From assembly GCA_963785075.1 (NCBI GenBank), contig CAWATW010000009.1, forward strand, positions 1 to 64,000: a stretch of 64,000 bases of DNA, read 5' to 3'. This document shows, one piece after another, positions 19,215 to 26,366 of this stretch. How positions within the stretch are numbered: the first letter of the stretch is position 1; every line of letters begins with the position of its first letter. The stretch is from JAOUGY01 sp963785075 (GTDB taxonomy: Bacteria > Actinomycetota > Acidimicrobiia > Spongiisociales > ZC4RG35). Made by a program: the position numbers and the translations under genes. The notes under the pieces are model-generated. The model saw nothing but the letters and a program-made list of their open reading frames with translations, had not been told where the DNA came from and made no database searches.

Positions 19215-19257
19215 GCCGCCGGCGTACTCCGATTGTGAACGTCCAAGGGCCGGCGGC
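19215..19257. terminator. weak inverted repeat between convergent genes
   Basis: A 9-bp stem (19215-19223 with 19249-19257, arm GCCGCCGGC) with a 25-base loop lies between the stop of the TetR gene and the stop of the VOC gene. The long loop makes this a weak terminator candidate. Confidence 0.3.
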
Positions 19258-19266
19258 AACCGGTCC

Positions 19267-19656
19267 TCAGGCCGTGGGGTTCTCCCACAGGCCCAACACA
19301 TTCCCTTCGCTGTCCTTGAAATAGGCGAAGGCACCGGTGCCCGGTATCTCGGTCCGGGGCTGCCCGACCGACGCACCGTTTGCGCCGACCATCTCGAGCG
19401 CCCTGTCGATGCTGTCGACCGCAATCGTGATGACCGGGGCCGGCGTGTTCGCGGTGCGCTCCATCATCCCGCCGTTGATGGCGCCCGGACTCGTGGGCAT
19501 CATGGTCTTCTCGTCGACCGGCGTGGTGGTCACCGTCGTGTAGTCGGATTCGCCCATCGGCATCGTGTGCATCTTCCAATCGAACACACTTGCATAGAAC
19601 TCCTTCGCCCGGTCGAGGTCGTCCGTAGGGATCTCGAAATGCGCGACACCTGCCAT
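19267..19656 (-). CDS. VOC family (glyoxalase-fold) protein
   Basis: 129 residues from the ATG at 19656, which has GAGGGAG six bases upstream; upstream in-frame codons up to 19770 are basic and unlike the family. The single domain shows the two paired beta-alpha-beta-beta-beta modules: VAHFEIPTDDLDRAKEFYASVFDW at the start, and GAFAYFKDSEGNVLGLWE at the end with the metal-position Glu. Small single-domain VOC proteins range from lyases to binding and resistance proteins; no specific activity can be assigned. Confidence 0.85.
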   Translation of the reverse strand: MAGVAHFEIPTDDLDRAKEFYASVFDWKMHTMPMGESDYTTVTTTPVDEKTMMPTSPGAINGGMMERTANTPAPVITIAVDSIDRALEMVGANGASVGQPRTEIPGTGAFAYFKDSEGNVLGLWENPTA

Positions 19657-19895
19657 ATCGACTCCCTCTCGCTCGGCTGTTCGTCGTCGGCAAATCGGCA
19701 CCGGCGCTCCGGTGCGCGCCGTTCGCCCGCCATCCCGCCCGCGCTCCTTCGAGACGGAGCGAGAACCCATGTATACGCCGTTCCGACCTGGACTGGGCCG
19801 GTCGCACCTCCGTCACGGGGCCGCCGCGATTCGGTCGACCTCGGCCAGTCGGGTCCCCTTCGGTGCTCGACCCTCCTGTTCGGCGGACCGGTCGG

Positions 19896-21344
19896 TCAGA
19901 TGCCCATGGCGATCAGCTTCGGCACGAGGAACTCGGCCATTCCCTGATGCCCTCCCTCGCGGCCGAAGCCGGACTGCTTCATCCCGCCGAACGGCGCGAC
20001 CTCTGTCATGAACACGCCAGTGTTGACGCCGACCATTCCGTAGTCGAGTGCCTCGGACACACGCCACACGCGGGCGTTGTCGCGGGTGTACAGGTAGGAG
20101 GCGAGCCCGTACGGCGTGGAGTTGGCCTGCGCCACGACTTCGTCCTCGTCGGTGAACCCGAACACCGTGGCGACTGGGCCGAACACCTCTTCGGATGCGA
20201 TCGGCATGTCCAATGTCACATCGGTCAGAACGGTGGGTGTGTAGAACGTGCCACCGAGCGCGTGGGGCGAGCCGCCCGTCACGACGCGGGCGCCACGGCT
20301 CCGAGCGTCGTCGACCAGGCGAACCACCTTGTCGAAACCGTCGCCGTTGATGAGCGGCCCCACGTCGGTCGTGTCGTCGGTACCCGCCCCGACCGTCAGG
20401 TCCTGGGCCGAAGCGGACAGCCGCTGGGAGAACTCGTCGAGCACCGCATGGTGCACGTAGATGCGATTGGCGCAGATGCAGGTCTGACCGCCGTTTCGGT
20501 ACTTGCAGATCATCGCTCCCGCCACCGCCGCATCGAGGTCGGCGTCATCGAACACGATGAACGGGGCGTTGCCGCCAAGCTCGAGACTGAGCTTCTTCAC
20601 GGTGTCCGAGCTCTGCTTCATCAACAGCCGCCCGACCTCGGTCGATCCCGTGAACGAGACCTTGCGGACAGCGGGGTTGGTGGTCAACTCGAGACCCACC
20701 GGGGCCGGATCGGCGGCCGTCACCACGTTGAAGATCCCCGGAGGGATCCCGGCCCGATGAGCGAGCTCCGCCATGGCGAGTGCCGACAACGGCGTGTCCT
20801 CCGCCGGCTTCACGATCACCGGGCACCCGGCGGCCAGCGCCGGCGCCACCTTGCGGGCGATGGTCGAGAACGGGAAGTTCCACGGGGTGATCGACACGGC
20901 CACCCCGATCGGCTGAGGCACCACGACCAGCCGCATTCCTGGCACGTGGCCGGGGATCACCTCGCCGTATGCCCGCTTCGCCTCCTCGGCGTACCACTCG
21001 ATGTAGTCGGCCCCAGAGGCCACTTCGCCACGAGCCTCGCGGAGCGGCTTGCCCATCTCCATGGTGATGATCCGGGCGAGATCTTCGGCGTGGTCGAGCA
21101 CGAGGCGATGGAACACCCCGATGATGCGGGACCGCTGCTTGGCAGTGAGCGCCCGCCATGCGGGCCACGCCCTCTGCGCCGAGGAGACGGCCTGGCGGGC
21201 GAGGTCGGGTCCGGCGTCGGCGACCGAGTTGATCCGCTCGCCGGTGGCGGGATCGATCACTTCGAACCTGCGCTCGCCACCTACCCACGTGCCGTCCACG
21301 TAGCAGTCTTCACGGAGCAGGCCGTGGTCGTCGAGTGTGATCAT
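19896..21344 (-). CDS. NAD(P)-dependent aldehyde dehydrogenase, succinate-semialdehyde dehydrogenase-like
   Basis: 482 residues. The start at 21344 is the ATG of an ATGA overlap with the upstream dehydrogenase gene. Motifs: TPWNFPFSTIARKVAPALAAG (cofactor), FTGSTEVGR, catalytic Glu in LELGGNAPF, and catalytic Cys in GGQTCICANRIYV, with SEEVFGPV near the end. The overall pattern is that of GabD-type semialdehyde dehydrogenases. The same group includes sulfolactaldehyde dehydrogenases, so the operon context may point to a C3/C2 sulfonated or phosphonated aldehyde rather than succinate semialdehyde. It is the last gene of a four-gene operon. Confidence 0.9.
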   Translation of the reverse strand: MITLDDHGLLREDCYVDGTWVGGERRFEVIDPATGERINSVADAGPDLARQAVSSAQRAWPAWRALTAKQRSRIIGVFHRLVLDHAEDLARIITMEMGKPLREARGEVASGADYIEWYAEEAKRAYGEVIPGHVPGMRLVVVPQPIGVAVSITPWNFPFSTIARKVAPALAAGCPVIVKPAEDTPLSALAMAELAHRAGIPPGIFNVVTAADPAPVGLELTTNPAVRKVSFTGSTEVGRLLMKQSSDTVKKLSLELGGNAPFIVFDDADLDAAVAGAMICKYRNGGQTCICANRIYVHHAVLDEFSQRLSASAQDLTVGAGTDDTTDVGPLINGDGFDKVVRLVDDARSRGARVVTGGSPHALGGTFYTPTVLTDVTLDMPIASEEVFGPVATVFGFTDEDEVVAQANSTPYGLASYLYTRDNARVWRVSEALDYGMVGVNTGVFMTEVAPFGGMKQSGFGREGGHQGMAEFLVPKLIAMGI

Positions 21345-22192
21345 CGGCCCGTCTCCTCCTGGAGGATCTCCATGATCGCTGCGATGTCGGACGCTCCCAG
21401 TCCGGCCGCCTCTGCGGCCAGCATGATTTCGACTGCCCGGCCGGTGACGGAGCCGGCGGGCCCCCGCTCCGCCGCCAACCGCAGGTCTTTGCTCATGAGG
21501 CCGACGGTGAACAGCGGGCGATAGTCGCGCGCCGCCATCGGGCCTGCCTTGTAATCCAACAGGCGAGGGACGGCGCCAGAGCGAAGGAGATCGAGGCTCG
21601 ACGGCACATCGAGCCCCGCCCGTTCCATCTCGAGGATCGCCTCGCCGATCGCCGCCACATGAGTTGTGAGGAGACGATTGGTGATCAGCTTCATCTCGAG
21701 TCCCTTGCCGTTCGGGCCCATGTGGGTGACGGTTGCGGCGAAGGCCCGGAGGAGAGGTCGGACCCGCTCGAGAGCTTCGGCGGATCCGCCCACCATGACC
21801 GCCAGCGTTCCGGCCTCGGCGTGGATCGAGGTGCCGCTCACCGGGGCGTCGAGGAACTGGATTCCCGCACGGCGTGCGGAGTCCGCGACTTCGACAGAGC
21901 CCTCGACCGAGATCGTAGACAGGTCCACACACACCGAACCGGGGTCGAGCATCGAGAGAAGCGTGCCCAAGTAGACGTCGTGCACTTCGCTCGTCGTGGG
22001 CAGCGACGACATCACCACCGCACACCCGGCGAGATCCTCCAACGTTCGGACGGAGGTCACGCCGGCGGACTCCATCCTGCTTCGAGCCTCCTCGGACACG
22101 TCGGTGGCGAGAACCGAATAGCCCGCCTGGTGGAGCCGGTTCGCCAGGTGATAGCCCATCCGTCCGAGTCCCACGAACCCGACATCACTCAT
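21341..22192 (-). CDS. NAD(P)-dependent beta-hydroxyacid dehydrogenase family protein
   Basis: 283 residues. The N-terminal Rossmann fold has GFVGLGRMG. The substrate signature DAPVSGT and the catalytic Lys/Asn in GKGLEMKLITN identify the beta-hydroxyacid dehydrogenase family (3-hydroxyisobutyrate dehydrogenase, tartronate-semialdehyde reductase, sulfolactaldehyde reductase). It presumably interconverts a 3-carbon hydroxyacid and semialdehyde. It overlaps its neighbours by ATGA at both ends, being flanked by the TPP enzyme subunit and the aldehyde dehydrogenase. The exact substrate needs context or assay. Confidence 0.88.
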   Translation of the reverse strand: MSDVGFVGLGRMGYHLANRLHQAGYSVLATDVSEEARSRMESAGVTSVRTLEDLAGCAVVMSSLPTTSEVHDVYLGTLLSMLDPGSVCVDLSTISVEGSVEVADSARRAGIQFLDAPVSGTSIHAEAGTLAVMVGGSAEALERVRPLLRAFAATVTHMGPNGKGLEMKLITNRLLTTHVAAIGEAILEMERAGLDVPSSLDLLRSGAVPRLLDYKAGPMAARDYRPLFTVGLMSKDLRLAAERGPAGSVTGRAVEIMLAAEAAGLGASDIAAIMEILQEETGR

Positions 22193-22821
22193 TCTGCGCT
22201 CCTCTGTCCCGCGCCGTCACCGGCTGCGTCATCCTGCCCAGCCACTCCGAGCCCGGCCCGCAGGGCGACGACTCGCTGGGCGTGGTCGGTGTGGGAAACG
22301 GAAGGCAGCGGCTGCGAATTGTGCACGGGGATCACCACAAAGTGTGGCCCCGGCTCGGACAACACCTCGGGAAGCCGGAGACCGACTTCATCGAGGGTCT
22401 CCCACCGTTCGACGCGGCCCGAGCCGTCTCTGCCGCCACCCGCGATGCCTGCGGCGTGGGCCAGGCCCACGAAGTCGACCTGCGGTGGCAGCGGCTGGCC
22501 GCCCACCATCTCGTAGGTCCGATTCTCGAGCAGCAGCACCATGAGGTTGGGAGGTCCGTACCGACCGAGTGTCACCAGCGAGCCGAGGCTCATGAGCAAC
22601 CCACCGTCACCTTTCCACACGATCACCTTGCGTTCGGGGCGGGCCAGGGCGATGCCCAGGCCAAAGTCGGAGGCGTGCCCCATCCCGAAGGCCAGGAAGT
22701 CGAAGTCGAGCGGGTGCTGCGACACGAGAGGCCATTGAAGAGTGGCGGTCATGGTGGACACCACCACCTCGTCGGTGCGAAGCGAGGCCACCGTCCGGAA
22801 CAGGTCCATGCGCTCGATCAT
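22189..22821 (-). CDS. TPP-dependent decarboxylase subunit, C-terminal/PP domain (sulfopyruvate decarboxylase beta-like)
   Basis: 210 residues. The thiamine pyrophosphate-binding motif is GDGGLLMSLGSLVTLGRYGPPNLMVLLLEN ending in the metal-binding Asn, followed by RTYEMVGGQP. This matches the ComE subunit of sulfopyruvate decarboxylase and the PP half of phosphonopyruvate decarboxylases. The last ~35 residues, after SVSHTDHAQR, are a non-conserved tail. It functions only with the PYR-domain subunit encoded immediately upstream (ATGA overlap). Confidence 0.8.
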   Translation of the reverse strand: MIERMDLFRTVASLRTDEVVVSTMTATLQWPLVSQHPLDFDFLAFGMGHASDFGLGIALARPERKVIVWKGDGGLLMSLGSLVTLGRYGPPNLMVLLLENRTYEMVGGQPLPPQVDFVGLAHAAGIAGGGRDGSGRVERWETLDEVGLRLPEVLSEPGPHFVVIPVHNSQPLPSVSHTDHAQRVVALRAGLGVAGQDDAAGDGAGQRSAE

Positions 22822-23324
22822 GGCTCGAACCGCCGCGCCACGAGTACGGCCGCCGGCAGGCTCGTCTGTTCGGCGACGGTGTCCATACGCCCGATCGCAT
22901 CGAGGCCGTCACTCCCATCGAGTACCTCGTAGGGAACGCTCCACGCCTCGAGGAGAGGCTTCGTGTAGGTGTAGGCCGAGTCGATCGGAAGCCGGCCGGC
23001 CTCTGCGCCTGCGAAGCCTCGCCAGCCGACCAGCATCCGCAACGGAACGCCGGGGCCGATCCCACAGCCGCGGAGGGCGTCGCCCGCCTCCATCAGCCCG
23101 GTGTTCTGTATCACGAGAAGAGGCTTGGCCCCACCCGCCCAGAGTCCGGCGGCGATTGCGATCGACTCGCCTTCCCTGCACGGCACGATGAGCTCGAGGC
23201 CGGGATCGTCGTCAACGGCGGCATGGAGCAGCCGACTCTCGGAGTCGGGAATCGACAGCACGTGTGTGAAGCCGAGTTCGCGGATCACGCCGAGTGCAGC
23301 CGAGGCGCTCGGTCCGGCTTTCAT
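22818..23324 (-). CDS. TPP-dependent decarboxylase subunit, N-terminal/PYR domain (sulfopyruvate decarboxylase alpha-like)
   Basis: 168 residues, the size of a lone PYR domain. It carries the activating Glu in CREGESIAIAAGLWAGG and the block VIQNTGLMEAGDALRG, which closely follow the ComD/phosphonopyruvate-decarboxylase pattern. It is the first gene of the operon ComD-like, ComE-like, beta-hydroxyacid dehydrogenase, semialdehyde dehydrogenase, each joined by a 4-base overlap. The reaction predicted is decarboxylation of a 2-oxoacid bearing a negatively charged C3 group (sulfopyruvate or phosphonopyruvate). Confidence 0.8.
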   Translation of the reverse strand: MKAGPSASAALGVIRELGFTHVLSIPDSESRLLHAAVDDDPGLELIVPCREGESIAIAAGLWAGGAKPLLVIQNTGLMEAGDALRGCGIGPGVPLRMLVGWRGFAGAEAGRLPIDSAYTYTKPLLEAWSVPYEVLDGSDGLDAIGRMDTVAEQTSLPAAVLVARRFEP

Positions 23325-23497
23325 TACTCGAACCGCTGACGGTCACGGCTCGATGCAACGACAACGGGTTGGGCGGCCACGGATTCCTTTGGGGCGGATG
23401 CCGGATCATACAAAAACGAACCGTGCGACATACGCGGTCTCTGATGGGACGTTCGCCGGTGTGGATCACCCACGGCAGGCGCGAGACTGGCCCCGTC

Positions 23498-24130
23498 ATG
23501 GTTGGTTCTCCGCGATCCGAGGAACACTGGGACGACGTCTATGGGCAGCCGTCCGAGAATCTGGGATGGTACGAGCCGGATCCGTCGACGCTCGGGCTGG
23601 TGACGTCGCATTCCTCCCCGCAGCACTCCGTGATCGACGTCGGTGGTGGTGATGGCCGACTGGTCGACAACCTGCTCGACCTCGGCTACGAGGATGTGAC
23701 CGTGTTGGACCTGAGCGCAGTGGCACTCGACCGTGCCCGCAGCCGACTGGGATCCCGGCGCCAACGTGTGGAGTGGATCCATTGCGACGTCATGCAGTTC
23801 GAACCGGACCGGACCTGGGATCTGTGGCACGACCGTGCCGTCTTCCATTTCCTGATCGATGAGGACCGACGAGAAGCGTACCGATCGGTACTCAGGCGAG
23901 CAGTTGAACCGGGCGGGATGCTCGTCGTGGCGGCGTTCGGTCTGGGTGCGCCCGAGCGGTGCGCCGGACTCCCCGTTGCGCACTTCGACGAGAACTCGCT
24001 CACCGCCGCGTTCGCACCCCACTTCACACCGATCACCGTCCGCGATCTCGCCCCTGCACGACCCGGTGAGGGCGACCAGCGGCCATACGTCGGCGGCGTC
24101 TTCAGACGAACCGGCTCAGTCGGTGACTGA
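23498..24130 (+). CDS. class I SAM-dependent methyltransferase
   Basis: 210 residues from the ATG at 23498; upstream in-frame codons lack homology. The N-terminal block EEHWDDVYGQPSENLGWYEPDP and the SAM motif VIDVGGGDGRLVDNLL, then VTVLDLSAVALDRARSRLG, DLWHDRAVFHFLID and GGMLVVAAFG, fit a common family of small methyltransferases with a WHDRAVFHFL signature. The substrate is unknown. The start is divergent from the decarboxylase operon, and the last 15 bases overlap the opposite-strand DUF5808 gene. Confidence 0.88.
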   Translation: MVGSPRSEEHWDDVYGQPSENLGWYEPDPSTLGLVTSHSSPQHSVIDVGGGDGRLVDNLLDLGYEDVTVLDLSAVALDRARSRLGSRRQRVEWIHCDVMQFEPDRTWDLWHDRAVFHFLIDEDRREAYRSVLRRAVEPGGMLVVAAFGLGAPERCAGLPVAHFDENSLTAAFAPHFTPITVRDLAPARPGEGDQRPYVGGVFRRTGSVGD

Positions 24131-24445
24131 GCTCGATCCTCCAGAAGACCGGAAGCCGGCAACGAGCTTGGTCACGGCGCCGAAATTGAGGACCCATCCG
24201 ACGCCAAACGCCCGGCTGGACACGATGGGACCGTCCGGGTTCCAGTAGGCCTCACGGATCCGTTCGAACGACGGTTTCCGGAAGTCATAGGGAACGAAGC
24301 CGGCGACCTTGCCGTGCCAGGTTCGTTCGTCGGCCGGCTTCCTCAGCTCCTGGATGACCGCAGCCACGCCGACGCCGGCAAGCACCAGCTTCCAGAGATC
24401 CTTGAAGTTCGGGCCCTTTCGCCGCTCTGCGCTCTTGTCTGCCAT
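24116..24445 (-). CDS. DUF5808-like small protein
   Basis: 109 residues. After a basic N-terminus there is a short hydrophobic segment (LWKLVLAGVGVAAVI). The second half reads VPYDFRKPSFERIREAYWNPDGPIVS then RAFGVGWVLNFGAV, which is the DUF5808 pattern of Actinobacteria. Function is unknown; it is possibly membrane-associated. It converges on the methyltransferase gene with a 15-bp overlap of coding ends. Confidence 0.7.
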   Translation of the reverse strand: MADKSAERRKGPNFKDLWKLVLAGVGVAAVIQELRKPADERTWHGKVAGFVPYDFRKPSFERIREAYWNPDGPIVSSRAFGVGWVLNFGAVTKLVAGFRSSGGSSSVTD

Positions 24446-24519
24446 GTCTTCGAGCGTACCCCCGGATCGGAAACTGTGGATCGGGCCGTCGGGTAATTGA
24501 TGAGACGGGTCAATTGCGG

Positions 24520-24689
24520 AATCCCCCCCGGCTGCCTACGGCAGCCGTCCCCCCTTCTGGGGGACACAATCGCTGGACACAACCCACGGTTGACCTGTGG
24601 AGCACCCGATCAGCTTCCCACTGTTCGTGTCCCCACGCAGGGGGGACAGATTCGGCAACGGCGTAGCCGTGGACGAATCAGGGGGGATT
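24520..24689. repeat. 170-bp inverted-repeat element with paired hairpins (REP/MITE-like)
   Basis: The two ends are imperfect inverted copies. The left arm (24520-24567) begins AATCCCCCCC and ends CTGGGGGACAC. The reverse complement of the right arm (24627-24689) begins AATCCCCCC and ends GTGGGGACAC. Each arm folds on itself: left, an 8-bp stem 24529-24536/24540-24547 and a 7-bp stem 24547-24553/24559-24565; right, a 6-bp stem 24629-24634/24642-24647 and a bulged stem 24649-24662/24666-24679. No coding sequence lies between the arms. This resembles two REP units in opposite orientation or a non-autonomous mobile element. Confidence 0.65.
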
Positions 24690-24795
24690 ACACACCAATC
24701 ACGACAGAGGAGAGAAAGCACCCGTGTTGCACTGTGGCGACACAAGGACACCACCGTGTGTCGTCATACGCGTTTGCCTTGACCACAATCAGCCA

Positions 24796-25344
24796 ATGGA
24801 TGAGTCACCGTGGTCCAGGCTTCGCAGCGAGGTCTACGCCTTCTTCGGACGCAATCCGAGGTCGAATCGTGAACTGCCCTCGACTGCCGGTCTCAGCGAT
24901 TCGCACGTGGTCCTCGACATCGGATGTGGCCCGGGGGCGGCGGTCCGGGCTGCGGCACCGCTCGTATCCCGAGCCGTTGGGACCGACCGCAGCGCCGCAA
25001 TGGTGGAGATCGCCAAGCGTCGGTCGAGAGGCGTCACGAACGTCGAGTTCGCAGTGGGCGGCGCCGAGCAGCTTCCATATCCGGACGAGACATTCGACCG
25101 GGTTTGGACGATCCACTCGTTTCACCACTGGGAGGACAAGACACGAGGGATGGCCGAGGCACTGCGGGTTCTGCGTCCAGGAGGCCGACTCCTGATCGTC
25201 GAGAGCGAGACGAGGGGCTCGCACGGTCTCGACAGAACCGAAGCCGAAGAGGTCGCGGCCGAGCTCCGAGCGATCGGATTCGATCACGCCCAGGTATCCA
25301 AGCCCCATCGACAACTCGTCGTGACCGGAGTCCGCAACCCCTGA
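24796..25344 (+). CDS. class I SAM-dependent methyltransferase (UbiE/COQ5-like)
   Basis: 182 residues from the ATG at 24796; the frame is open further upstream but that stretch is Cys/Arg-rich and unlike a methyltransferase. The SAM motifs are VVLDIGCGPGAAVRAAAP, GTDRSAAMVEIAKRR, GGAEQLPYPDETFDRVWTIHSFHHW and EALRVLRPGGRLLIVESE. It is close to methyltransferase type 11. The substrate is unknown. It follows the inverted-repeat element by about 100 bases and converges on the LigD-type gene. Confidence 0.85.
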   Translation: MDESPWSRLRSEVYAFFGRNPRSNRELPSTAGLSDSHVVLDIGCGPGAAVRAAAPLVSRAVGTDRSAAMVEIAKRRSRGVTNVEFAVGGAEQLPYPDETFDRVWTIHSFHHWEDKTRGMAEALRVLRPGGRLLIVESETRGSHGLDRTEAEEVAAELRAIGFDHAQVSKPHRQLVVTGVRNP

Positions 25345-25354
25345 GCCAGCACCG

Positions 25355-26344
25355 TCATGAGCGCGGCGGCGTTTCCCACTCCTGACCCCACCAGCTCCTC
25401 CGCCCTCGGGGCTTGCCGAAGCCGGCCGGCCACGGCTCACCCGCCAGCTCACCGGCCTCGTCTCGCCGCGCCAGCTCCAGGAGGGACTCGAGATCGAAAG
25501 CGACGTCGTCGATCGGCTCCATCAGGTCACCTACAGCCTCGTACCGCCGGGCAAAGGCGTTCATCGGGAAGTCCCCGAGCTCGGCGTCGGGAACCTCGTC
25601 CCAACGCAACGGCGCCGATACCCATCCGGTTGGACGTACCGAGTAGGCGCTGGCAACCGTCCGATCCCTGCTGTTCTGGTTGTAGTCGATGAACACCCCG
25701 TGCCGGTTCTCCTTCCACCATTCGGTGGTGACGAGATCGGGCCGGCGACGTGCCACCTCTCGCCCGAACGCCAGCGCCGCCCGCCGTACGTCGAGGAACG
25801 AGTACCGCGGCTCGATCCGCACATAGATGTGAATCCCCTTGGACCCGGAGGTCTTGGGGTATCCCGTCAGACCGTGGTCGTGGAGCACCTCTTCGACGTG
25901 CAGCGCCGTCGCCTGGACGTCGGACCACGTTGCCTCTGGCGTGGGGTCGAGGTCGATGCGGAGTTCGTCGGGGAACTCGACGTGCTCCACCCTGGTGGGC
26001 CAAGGGTTCAGATCCACGCAGTTGAGCTGGGCCATCCAGATGACGTCGTACGGCGTGCGCGGCACCAGATATCCAGCCGTGCGCCCGGAGGGGAACTCCA
26101 CGAAGTGTCGTTCCGACGCCGACTTCGGTGCCCGCTTCTGAAAGAAGGGCTTCTCCCCCACACCTTTCGGCCAGCGCTTCAACATCGTCGGCCGACCGAA
26201 CACGCCTGCGAGCGCTCCGTCGACACAGGTCAGGAAGTGCTCCACCACCTCCAGCTTCGTCCACCCCTGCTTTGGGAACATCACCTTGCCCGGATGGGTG
26301 ATCGTGATCTCTTCGCCGGCGACCGCGACGGTGACCTCGTCCAT
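25355..26344 (-). CDS. stand-alone LigD-type polymerase domain (archaeo-eukaryotic primase superfamily)
   Basis: 329 residues, the size of a lone LigD polymerase domain. It begins with the family pattern ITHPGKVMFPKQGWTKLEVVEHF. Metal-binding Asp131 and Asp133 lie in RIDLDPTP. The nucleotide-binding motif is TSGSKGIHIYV, and the third acidic motif is IDYNQNS. Such domains perform primase-like gap filling with NTPs during non-homologous end joining. No ligase or phosphoesterase domain is fused and no ku gene is in the window, so its partners must be elsewhere. Confidence 0.92.
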   Translation of the reverse strand: MDEVTVAVAGEEITITHPGKVMFPKQGWTKLEVVEHFLTCVDGALAGVFGRPTMLKRWPKGVGEKPFFQKRAPKSASERHFVEFPSGRTAGYLVPRTPYDVIWMAQLNCVDLNPWPTRVEHVEFPDELRIDLDPTPEATWSDVQATALHVEEVLHDHGLTGYPKTSGSKGIHIYVRIEPRYSFLDVRRAALAFGREVARRRPDLVTTEWWKENRHGVFIDYNQNSRDRTVASAYSVRPTGWVSAPLRWDEVPDAELGDFPMNAFARRYEAVGDLMEPIDDVAFDLESLLELARRDEAGELAGEPWPAGFGKPRGRRSWWGQEWETPPRS

Positions 26345-26366
26345 GTTCCGATCCAGCGATCAGGGC

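Noticed and set aside
21345..22025. N-terminal extension of the aldehyde dehydrogenase frame
   Set aside because: The extra stretch is a shadow of the beta-hydroxyacid dehydrogenase gene; the ATGA overlap fixes the start at 21344.
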